Shown one piece after another: positions 1 through 10,700 of a stretch of DNA of 64,000 bases (the first letter of the stretch is position 1; every line of letters starts with the position of its first letter). The translations under genes and the position numbers were made by a program. Under the pieces are notes generated by a model that worked only from the letters and a program-made list of their open reading frames with translations, had not been told where the DNA came from and made no database searches. Source of the stretch: Fistularia commersonii (lineage: Eukaryota; Chordata; Actinopteri; Syngnathiformes; Fistulariidae); contig JBBMNZ010000009.1 of assembly GCA_037954325.1 (NCBI GenBank), positions 9,654,001 to 9,718,000 on the forward strand. The letters run 5' to 3'.

Positions 1-619
1 AATTTACTTCTTGATGTGAATTTTAGATTATTCTTGGTTCTATGGCAAGTTTTGAGACCCCCAGCTTTTGATAGCCCCAGATTTGCACACTCTGGTGCGC
101 TCAGGCGGTGTCAGCAGAGGCACAATAAAAACTGTAATTCTAAAAAAACAATATGCCTGAAATAAATAGACATAATTATTTATAGTGATAAAGTTTTCAG
201 ACAGAGCTGATCTAATGGGAGTGGGGAGGCTCAACAAATAATAAAAGGGTCAAGTACAGTGAAGTATCTGATCTAAACAGTTACAAGAACTATCCATATA
301 ACATTAAATAGATATTTGGGGGGAACGGGTTTGCGGGGCTCAGTGCGATTCCTTGTGTTTAAAGGCTCATGAGAGACACATATACGGTTACAATCAGTGG
401 CAGTTTTTGCATGAGAGCTGTGAGAAGGGGTCGTCCGACAAGTAAAGTTTGATTGCCTGACATGATGGCTCGAAGAAAGGACCTCTAAAGGTGTTAAAAC
501 TATGATAAAACGACATTAATAATCAAGAAACGACATCTTTCCTTGAGGTGCAAACTGACCTGACAAACTGCCTCCAAGATAACCGTATCATGCGTGTAAA
601 ACCAGCCCCGGTACCGGTT
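1..619. other. No feature seen
   Basis: AT-rich sequence with no supported gene. Short open frames on both strands lack family similarity and splice context. Confidence 0.5.
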
Positions 620-1263
620 GCTTTCTTTCCCGGAGCATCTCGGACCAGCTGGGATGCAAGGATGCTGGGAGGCTGAGAGGCCCACACCCTTTGTTTACAT
701 TTACAGTCTCCCGGTGGTTTGACTTGGCGGCAGCTGGGGCTCTGTCTCTCGGTCGCTCTCGCTCTCTCTCTCTCCTCTGTCATCCCCCCTCACTCCCCCT
801 CTCTCGTCAAACATCGCTGCCTCCCCTGGTAACGACCCCGCCGAATCCCGCGTCTATTGTCTCCTGGCTTCCCCTTTCCCGACGCTGTTGCTAAGCTATC
901 AGCATCCCTCGGTCAGAAAGTGGTACCCAGCCCGCGACCACGCCCCTTTCACAGCCGAAGCTAGCAAACCGTTCGGTGACGGCGCGGGGACGGCGTCGCT
1001 GTAAAACCGCCGGAGTTTGGGTTGTTTTTTTGCACTTACCAGCCTTTTTTTCTTCTTGAGTCTAAACTGTCATCGCGTGAAAATCCGTGAAAAGCGCCTC
1101 TCCCGGTCCGCAGGTCGACGTTCGCTCGGGACGCCGGGTTTAGACGTGGTTCCAGGGCCGGGTGGGTGCGCGTTGTCCGGCGTTAGCCTCATAATAGAGC
1201 TGTGCCCCCCGGAAGCGACGGCCGCTTTTGTCCACTCTCGCCATTACACTTTCAAGACTGGGT
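620..1263. other. CpG-rich stretch, no gene recognised
   Basis: GC and CpG content rise clearly from about 700 to 1420. Splice-donor-like sequences on minus include CAG|GTCAGT near 560 and TCG|GTAAGT near 1403. No reading frame on either strand matches a protein I know, so this may be a leader or non-coding first exon. Confidence 0.3.
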
Positions 1264-1470
1264 TTTACGTCATTCAGGAGGGGGTTGACGACCGCGCGCG
1301 AGCTGCAGAGGCGCTGCCGCTTATTGGCTGAGATGCGGGAGTGGGCGGTGCTTAGTTTATAAAACCACAATAACCAGCCAGAGGGCACTTTTTCGCCACT
1401 TACCGACCACGCGCTGACCCCGGAGGTCTCCTTTTCACTTCCGCATTTTCTTCCTTCGAAGACCATGTCA
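1264..1470 (+). promoter_or_regulatory. Plus-strand core promoter without recognised gene
   Basis: In order on plus: TACGTCA (1266-1272), ATTGG, an inverted CCAAT (1323-1327), GGGCGG (1343-1348) and TATAAAA (1358-1364). Order and spacing fit an RNA polymerase II promoter starting near 1388. The first ATG downstream (1465) opens only nine codons. The product could be a non-coding RNA or a gene with a non-coding first exon. Confidence 0.4.
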
Positions 1471-1632
1471 CTCCATTCTTTTTTATCTTTTTAAGCATCT
1501 GAAAGAATGGATTCACCTAAAACTTACATTTATTTTCCAATATCCATGACAACATTAACAATGACGAAAAGACAGGAAGCGGAGCTAGAGGTCGCAGGAA
1601 TTAAGATGCTATGGTTCTCTCTGTGGGAGTGA

Positions 1633-1634
<2 letters not shown>

Positions 1635-1674
<40 letters not shown>
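1635..1674. repeat. (TA)20 microsatellite
   Basis: Twenty uninterrupted TA units lie ten bases before the MITE-like element that follows. Confidence 0.97.
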
Positions 1675-1684
<10 letters not shown>

Positions 1685-1686
<2 letters not shown>

Positions 1687-1972
1687 GGACTGTCTCAGAA
1701 AATTAAAATATTGTAATAAAGTTCTTTATCTTCTGTAATGCAATTACAAAAACAAAAATGTCATATATTCTGGATTCATTACAAATCAACAGAAATATTG
1801 CAAGCCTTTTACTGTTTTAATATTGCTGATTATGGCTTACATCTTAAGAAAACTCAAAAATCCCTATCTCAAAACATTAGGATATCACGAAAAAGTACTT
1901 TTTGTTTTTTTAACTGCATTACAGAAGATAACAAACTTAATCACAATATTCTAATTTTCTGAGACCGTCCTG
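1685..1972. mobile_element. Non-autonomous DNA transposon (MITE-like) with long inverted ends
   Basis: The left end CAGGACTGTCTCAGAAAATT is repeated in inverted form at the right end (CAGGACGGTCTCAGAAAATT on minus). The similarity continues inward for about 75 bp, with shared TTATCTTCTGTAATGCA. The 288-bp length, absence of coding sequence and TA-rich flanks fit a MITE. I recognise this family from fish genomes but do not assign a superfamily. Confidence 0.85.
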
Positions 1973-2027
1973 TATGTAGAAAATATAATAATTCTCTCCA
2001 ATTCCAGCATTCGTCAACCAATATAAC

Positions 2028-2165
2028 ATTGGTAGACGGATGCTGGACTTGGAGCTGCCAGGGAGGAGGTCGAGATGTAGTGAGAGAGGACATGAAGGTA
2101 GTTGGTGTGAGGGGAGGATACAGAGAATAGGATTAGACGGAGCGAGGGAAAAGCAGAGAGAAGAA
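2028..2165 (+). mobile_element. 3' fragment of a LINE-type element
   Basis: Frame fragments read MLDLELPGRR followed by remnants of EDMKVVGV and of the DAENRVRW region. This is the C-terminal tail of a reverse-transcriptase ORF common in fish, where MLD-ELPGRRRRGRPKRR and GVxEEDAxDRxRWR are typical. It is truncated and frameshifted. Confidence 0.6.
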
Positions 2166-2169
2166 TTCC

Positions 2170-4578
2170 AATATCTATGAGACAATTAGTAAACAATGAC
2201 ATCTAACTTCTCTGAATTATTACAGTAATTTCCACAGAATTTGTTTTTGTTTGTTTTTTCAATCAGTCTTTTTCCACAAATTTCAACACTGAAACTAAAG
2301 AGTACGAGTTTTTCCCAGAAATCTTGAAAACCAAATATGTCGTAGTCTGACAAACTAATACATATGCCACATTACAAAAAGACAGAAACAACCACTAACA
2401 TCACAGATCTAAACCTAAACTATATAAATAAGAGCTGATGTCACATGTTGTGCTTCTACAACTGAAGTGTTTTTGTGACTCCAATAAGCTGGTGGATAAA
2501 GCAGAAGCACATTGAAATGTTAGATTAGGTATTCTTGTGAGAAAAAAAGAGGAAGTGGTATAACAGACATGTTCAACAGACATTAAATTCTGTTTTGTTT
2601 AGTATTTTGTCTTACTGTTTTACCTTAACACAATATTTACAGTTCTTGGAGATAATACTATTTCATAAGAGAGTATTTCTGCTTCTGCCTGGCTTTCAAA
2701 AGAGACCCAGAGGCTACATTTGTCTTGTTTGTCATGTAGATCAAGTTACGGGCGCGTGACATCTGTTCATTCTTCTAAGCTCTAAAGGTGTGACATCAAC
2801 CTCAGAGTCACTTAAACTTTTTAAAATAGCAACAGTAACAAAGGCTTCAAGACTGGACTGCTGTAAGTGCATCTACAGTCACTTCTGGAAGAATAAGCTA
2901 AAGTAGTCGACACATTTTCTAGAAAAAAATCGATAATGATGGAAACAATACCGGTGTCTAGTAAAGCTTGAGCTTTTCTAACACACAACACTCTATTGTG
3001 TTATGGAACATACTGACGTTCACATGGCAACAGTGATGTTTGGACAGTCTCACAAAGGTGCTTTAAGTAATTTGATCAAATAGCAGAGGGATTGTTCAGC
3101 CATTTGTCCCCACCTTCATTTGTTGCAATTTCCACATGATTTTGCAAATACCAAGCTGATCAATGCTCAATATCCAATAAGGAGTGAGTTTGGTATGAAG
3201 ACATCCCATCAGCCTGAATTCTCTACTCTGTCAGTATTGGGTGACCCTTTAGGGTACGATTTTGCACCCAGTGGAGAGAATTAACAAGAGTGATAGTGTG
3301 ATCACAATACATGCACAGTGGAGACATTTTATCAAATTCTCCATTGAATCCACCCTTATTTTGTGTCAGCTTTTTTATCCAACATGGACAAATATAATCA
3401 AAACAGGACATATATGCCTTGTTCATGAAAGGAGACGCATTTACTTACTGGTGGTGTTGTATGGTTATACTATATTGTGTGTTTAACACTCATTGATGCG
3501 TATCAGAGAATTTCTGTAGCGTGTTTTTCTTTAACAAACATCTCATTTCACCAGAGGTGCACCCCAAAAAATAATCGGATCAACATTTGTGGATAATCGA
3601 CTTATCTTTTATAGAAAAAACACTTGACAGAAGAAACAAAATCAGTGTTACTTTAGAAATGTTTTCTGACAGAAAAAAAAAAAATTAACAAAAACATGAC
3701 ATATATTAGATGGAGAGAATAGAAACTCTGTAAAACTACAATAGATACAAGTAAAAATGACTTGATTTACCCCACCCATGTTAGTGTTTTTAGTCCAAGC
3801 TATTCATTTCATTCTAGGAGTCACTATTTACTAGAAAACCAGCGAAAGATTGAATCGAGTTTCTACTGAAGAAACCTTATGACCATAGCTGTCTTGAACG
3901 CAAATGTTCAAATTATTTCAGCCAAATATTGAAACCGTTTTGAAGTCTTTTCTAGCAGGTGCCCCGTGGGACACAGGCGGAGCCAGAATAGTGAGATCGA
4001 TCAGCCTCGGGGAAAGTGTTTTTAGTTTCCACCCTAGAGGGGGTATAAATGGAGTTAGAGACATTGTGAGATAATAAAAATACTAGCTGGAGTGACGGCT
4101 GTCGAGTCCAACTAATGGCGATTCAGTTCGGAGTGACACACATAATCATTGTTGTGAAATATTTGTTAAATATTGAAATGCCTTTTGCAAGTAATACCTT
4201 AACATAAATATCACTCCTGCGAAACACAAAAATAAGAGCTCTCTAATAAATACTACACGCAAAACAGCTTGGGCTTGCCCTCTATTCCTGAGTGGAAGAA
4301 AAAAAAGGCATTATTGCACGATTTAAGTTGACAAAGTTGACAATCGTTTGAGGAGCTCCCAATGGGAGCCCTTCCATGTGGCGGCTGTCTATCATTCGTC
4401 ATATCTGATCACTGTGTCTCCAGTGAAAAGACTAAAGCTTCAATCCCAACACGCAAAAAATCCTCTGTCTTTTAAGTCTCTTCAAGTAGTTTCCGGAGGT
4501 TTCTTTGAATCTGTGAAAAGGGGGAAAAAAGGACTTTTGTGAATGTGGCAGCGGCTGAGTGACAGGTCTACCGTTCAA
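2170..4578. other. gramd2b downstream region, no gene recognised
   Basis: AT-rich. It would contain the gramd2b 3' UTR, but no canonical minus-strand AATAAA or ATTAAA is found between 3961 and 4578. Plus-strand AATAAA occurs near 4073 and 4244. Confidence 0.5.
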
Positions 4579-4750
4579 CTAGAAAACAGACAAAAGAAAA
4601 ATATACAGTAGAAAACACTTTCTCTCTTGTAATCTTTTTCCGTGTTCCGTTATGGACGAGCAAACCTTCTCCAGCTTGAACAGGTTGGTGGAAAGCTCTC
4701 CGTAGATCTCGGCGTTCAATTCATCCTGCGACCTTTGACCCACGGCATTT
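4579..4750 (-). CDS. gramd2b: gramd2b last coding exon
   Basis: The acceptor TTTGGATTGCAG is followed by NAVGQRSQDELNAEIYGELS and TNLFKLEK, like the human NVEVLCQELTANIVKLEK. The frame then continues for 28 residues and ends in a hydrophobic tail, CFLLYIFLLSVF, before TAG at 4581-4579. The human protein ends soon after KLEK without such a tail. An AAG|GTTTGC donor after KLEK would remove it, but I see no convincing downstream exon. Confidence 0.82.
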
Positions 4751-7700
4751 CTGCAATCCAAAGATAAAGACCCATATTATTCAACTGTTAAAAACTTATG
4801 GATCAAAACTATGAAAAGGGCACATCATAAAAAAAACGTTTTAAAACGGATGCCAGGAATACACTTTTACATGCCTTTTATATAATATTACATGACATGT
4901 ATCTTATATATCCTGACGCGCAGCACTTACTCATTACGAAAGTGTTCCCCCACCGACACCAAGGAATTGAGACGATGCTCCAGAGCCACGATTTTGAAAG
5001 CCATGTAACACGAGGACACAACAAGGACGCCCACTCTGTGAAAGAACACACACGCACACGAACACACACACACATATGATCTTTTTTTTCATTTGAAGCG
5101 ACACGGGGAGGTAGATGGAACTGGAGTTAGTCGAATCTGACTCTGGCTCATCTTATTCCATGCAGTGAAATATTACTCACAAAAACAAATAGATGAAAAG
5201 GATGGACTGTAAGGACAGTGGCTGAGAGGGTTTCTCTGCCTGGGCCGACTTGGTTGAACCTGAAGGAAAAAGACAAACTGGATTTAAAATAGAAATGGGT
5301 GACACATATTTGGATTTCTGTAAATGTAGGTCTACATCAGCAAACTCCAGTAAACAATAAGTTTGCGACCACTGCTGAGGGCGGCCTCGGGCTTCGGGCT
5401 CGGGGTCTGGAGGTGGATGTCAGCGTGGACTGAAACCTCTCCGCTCTTCACGGCGCTCAGAAAGGTGTCGGGGAAATCTGCTGGCATAAAAAAAAGCCAG
5501 TGTGAGAAAACAATGCTTAAGTCAGAAATACACAGGCAGGACTTTGGTAACACGGGCTAACTGATAAACTGTATTCCTGCGTTGTGGCATTTCTGTGCCA
5601 AGAAAGATGGGGAAATAGTCAAATTATTCGTCTCAAATCATAGATGACACAATAAGTACAAACAGGAATCTTAATTTCAATAGAAATGAAACAGGGATAC
5701 TCATGAGCCCTTTACAATCCTGATAAACTGATAAAATGTTTAATCATTATTCATTATCGATACCACTTATCCTGCAGAAAGGGTAGCAGTGGTGCTGGAG
5801 CCTATCACAGCTGTCATTAAGCGTTCACCTGGATTGGTCGCCAGGCAATCACAGAGACACGTATAGAGATGGATACACACTAACCTGGACAATTTAGGGT
5901 CTCCAATGAAGCTCTTACATGTTTTTGGATTGTGGAAGAAAACCCACGCAGACATTGGGAGAACATGCAAACGGCACAAAGAATGGTGGACGCGCGAACC
6001 ACTGCGCCACCGCACCGCACATGATATCCAATGTTTATGAGATAATGTTGTATAATTTCTCATAAACAATTTGGTGTGAAGACAGATTGCCTATAAGAAA
6101 ATGTTTTCTGTTGTTATTTAAGGTTAGGTAGGTGAGTAAATTAGGTGTGATTGCATGATGAATAATGAGCTTGTGAGACCATGGAGCATCTCATTCATGG
6201 ACCTGAACCAGTACTGCCGAACCAGATTGTGATGTTCTTTCTATTTTCCGCGACAAAATAAATCTGTGAATTGTGATACGAATGTCACCCACCTGAAGTT
6301 TTTCTAAATCCAATTATCATTGCTTAAACAGAACAGAAGAGAAAGCCAAGCCGGGTTACATTTTGTATACAAAAAGACACATGCAAAATACATGATTTCG
6401 TAGTAATTACGTCCACATCCATTTAAGCACCGACACTAGCAATCACATCTTGACAATTGAGGGTCTCCAGTGAACCTCCTGTATGTTTTTGGACTGTGAG
6501 AGGAAACCAGAGAACAGGGAGGAAACCCGTGCAGGCACGGAGAGAACATACAAACTCCATACAGAAAAGACCCCCCGCCAGAATCAAACAAGGGATCTTC
6601 TTGGTGGAGCGGCTAAAAATGCTCAGTTTGAGACAACTGCCAAAAATAACATGAAGTTCCTGAATTGGCAAGAAATTACATTTGGAGAAGCTCAGGCTAA
6701 GAATAATCTTCGGTATAATGAATGTTTCACCGACTTAAATGGAAACAATTTGAATAAACAAATAAAGCTTGTCGATCGAAAACATGTTAATTTAAATATC
6801 TGCATTATTAGCCATCCAAATTAAATTACCTGCTCAGCAGTGATATATCTGAAAATCGTATTTTGACAAATAATTATTTCCTATGTTTTTAAACTGGATC
6901 AAATAGGGCAGCTTAACAGATTGATTTATCTCACTAGTGACTAGGAATATTTAGCTCTCCAGGCCGCTTGCCCGGGATTTGGAAGCGCTGTAGACTCAAA
7001 TTTCACCTGCTTGGCCTCCAGCTCATGCAAAACCAAACACAAACGGAAATCTGACACCCGGAGCACATTTAGTCCAAAAGAGAAAATCTAAACGCCATGT
7101 GAAGTCTGTCAGAATCAGAGCGTTCTTAACAGGAAAAAAAAAAAAAAACACAACCCACCAGATATTTTCTCATAATCTGGCGTCTGGGACCCCGAGCTGC
7201 TGCTTTCCATCATCTCCCGCCGCCTTTGTTGCACAACCCCATTGAGATTAGAGAAGTTTCCAGAAAACTCCTGCGGCAACCCAAAGAAGGGACATATACA
7301 AAACATAAAGACCATTGTTCTCCATTATAGGACTTGTATTACACGTGCAACGTATAACATTCTCATGAGCCCAGAAAACATCCCGTCGACTCAAAGAGCC
7401 GACCCCCCGACGGACCAGAGGAAGAGACGACGGGCAGGTCGCTCTGAAGCTGTTCTCACAGGAAGACGCCACGGGGCTGCTGCCGGCCTTCTCCACCTGG
7501 GGGTGAACAAAGCGGTTTGTTTGCAAAACCATACATTTGAATATCATCCAGAATATTTAGACCAAATAAATAACAAGTGAAATGTATTTTCAAAGGTCAG
7601 ATATAAAACGTGCACAAGGAATCCACCGAGAACCGGTTCCTCGAAGCTCATCCGCCCAGCGATATTTCGAAAAGAGAGAGCAAGAGAAAAAAAAAAAAGA

Positions 7701-10700
7701 GAGAAAGTTACTCGCCTCCAAATGGATGCAGATGGATTTCAGGAATTTGTAGGTGGTGTTCCGTGACAGGAAGGACACGAACACGTGCTGGAAGAAACAG
7801 AAAGCAGCTTTACTGGCCAATCAGTCAGCACGTACAAGGAAATTGGTTTTTGGTGCCGATGTGAAGGACAAAGAGTCACAGACAATGGGACGTTACGCAC
7901 GATACAATAAGACAATGCACAGATCAAGAACTCTAAAATACTGTAAAATGTACTTAAAGCTGGTGATAATTGTGTGTTATCACCTGCTCGCTTGTGGTTT
8001 CTATCACAAGAGCATTTGGCACCAGCAGTGCGGTTTTAGTCTTTTTGATGAACATCACAGAGGCGACGGGGATGGCGATCTGGGGGGGGGAGAACAGTCT
8101 TTTAACATGATTTCTGCGACGTGTCGGAACAGAGTTATGTGACTACGGCGTTACCTTGGTGTCCTTGCCGAAGACCTTGGAGTGAAAACACAGCCAGTTA
8201 TCAGAGATGAACATTTTGCCCTGATATAGGATGTCTTTCTGCAGGGCACAAGTGTAACCTGTTGGCACAGACGACACTCTGTGTTCGTATCAACATCTCT
8301 GCCGCTCTGCTGACTCGCGGGCGGGCGGGACAATCACTCACTTTGCTTGAGTAATTCGTCTCTGCTCACTTCCTTGAACAGCTTGTGATACTGCGCGTTG
8401 GTCTTCGATAACTGCCAAACAATAAAAGGAGGCTTTTGACTTGTTGGGGAATCAGCAGTAGCAATACAGTAATAATCAACAAGTCTTGCCTGTAATATTT
8501 TTAGCCTGGATTCTTTAAAATGATTTCATTTGATTTTTTTTTTTTTCAAATGTACACTTCTTTCCGGTAATTGGTCTTTTCTTGCTTATTTCATGGTCAT
8601 TTCCTTCTCATTTTCAGGGACGGGTTGTGAGGGGATTTTCAGCAAATTACAACTGCAACTTCCTATCGCTTTCATCCAATCAGCTTGGCGCAGGCTCTCG
8701 TGCTGTGCATTTTATAGCACGCTGGTATCTCACGCTTGTTATTGTTTCTTATTCAGATCCTCTTGAGTTGCATCCATATTTATTACTTCCTGTCTTGCTG
8801 GTGATTCACCGCGAAATTCGCTGAAACTTCTTTCATGCCATCTGTCAACCGCTTCCTCACCTGGCTGGGAAGGGGTTTCTTTCTGTCCAACTTGCTCTCG
8901 CAGTCACTGGGACTCAGCAGTGGGGTGAGCAGCTCCACGGGTTTCGCCCTTCAAAAAGAAATCCTATTCATAGTTAACAACCGTGCTAACATTTTATAAT
9001 GTCAGTGCAGGACTTGTGTAAGACTTGTCATATCAGATCTTGATGAAGTATCAACTACAAACTATGCGGGGGTTGGGTTTCCATCCACCTGGACTCATGT
9101 GCGGTTTCATTTTGTTCAAGAAAACATGTGAATATACGGAGAGCTCCACAAAAAAAAACTATCAAAATATCAGAAATACAACTGTGACGGAAGTTCCCTT
9201 TAAAATTACCTCAAACGTCCTAGTGGAAGAATTCTCAAAAACTGTGGAGGATCACAATGCACACATATGGAACAGATCTGTGAAACTATGTAAATAACTG
9301 TGGATAAAAATGTAACAAAAAATTGTGCATATTGTGATTACGCTTGCTACATTATCCATTTCAAGGTAGTATTTGTTAGGGTAAATCTTGAATTGAATCT
9401 TAAATCTTGGAATTCCCCCAGGGAACGTGTAGTTCATAGAAGTATCACAAATGATCACACTATTTCACATAAAATATACATTTTGAAGTGCTTTAGCTTT
9501 ATGTCAACTGCCCAAGATGGGATGATCAAGCTAGCGGCCAGCTTTTTTACAGATACAACTGCGTTGGAGGGCATCGCCCACAGGATAAACACCCAAACAT
9601 GAAAAACACCTCAACTCAACATCCTAATTCGCCAATCCAGTTGGCTCGCAGTCTACCAGCCTGAACAAATATAAAATTGGCGTCTTCACTACCTGATAAA
9701 GCTCTCGGCAAACCCGCTCCGCCACCAATAAGACGGGCCTTCGCGGTCCCACCAGCCCTCGTCTGAGTGATGTTTTCACACGTAGCACCCGTCGGGGCCC
9801 AGATAATAATAGATCATGCATCAGTGGAAGGGCTTCTGTCCGAACCTTTCTGTTACTTCCCCCCCGTGTTTTCCCAGTCTAGATACTATAAAAACCTTGG
9901 CCACTTTAATGCATCCTCTTGCGTCCTGCTTTTCTTATATATTAAAATAATAACGGCGCCAAGTTTATACCAGCTGCATTCGTGTCTTCATTCCGCATGA
10001 CCTTCACAATACTGTATTGCTAAATATTACAGCCTCAGGGGTGAGAAGCAGCCCGAGTAAACACGCAATGATGTCTCTTTATCATAAACAAAAGTAGACA
10101 AAAGTTGTGGCGCAGACTTCAGAGACGGTTATGTGTGTATAAAGCGTCAATTTAAATAATGTGAATTGAAAAGCTAGTTCAGAGTTTGTTACACGTACTT
10201 CGTTCGCCTGGGCACAGTGTCACGCCGTCTTTATATGAACTGTTTACACAGCAACAGCACAATCTGTCAACAGCACAGAGGACGCACAGAGCACAGTGTA
10301 GTATTACACTGTAATAACTAAGGCTAAGCAACGATTACACATGGCGAGTTTGTTCAGATATTGGAAGACTGAGGTGGAACATTTTTACTGACTTGTTTTT
10401 ATAGCTACTATGTTGTTGTTATTTTTTTGTGATCGTGGAAAAAGGCCACGAGTTCATCCAAACTTGGCTTTACAAAAAGGGACGGAAAAGATTTCTGGAA
10501 GAAGCAGAGGAAAACTTGCAGGAATCTATTGATTGATCTACAACTAATTATGACACAAAGCTGATTGATTTGTAGTTTGTCTGCTTGTCATGATCCATGC
10601 TTGCGTGATTATTATGTAATAAATCTGTGGCAAAAGGAGTGCTTTTAAGCATGTGGAATTTTGGATACCGGATGCAGGACGAATCTCCTCACCTGATTCC

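Noticed and set aside
1378..1392. CTCF site at CCAGCCAGAGGGCAC
   Set aside because: One extra base breaks the core spacing compared with the consensus.
1140..1466. Minus-strand coding exon with donor TCG|GTAAGT near 1403
   Set aside because: The donor is good, but the short peptide from ATG 1466 matches nothing and no in-frame next exon was found.
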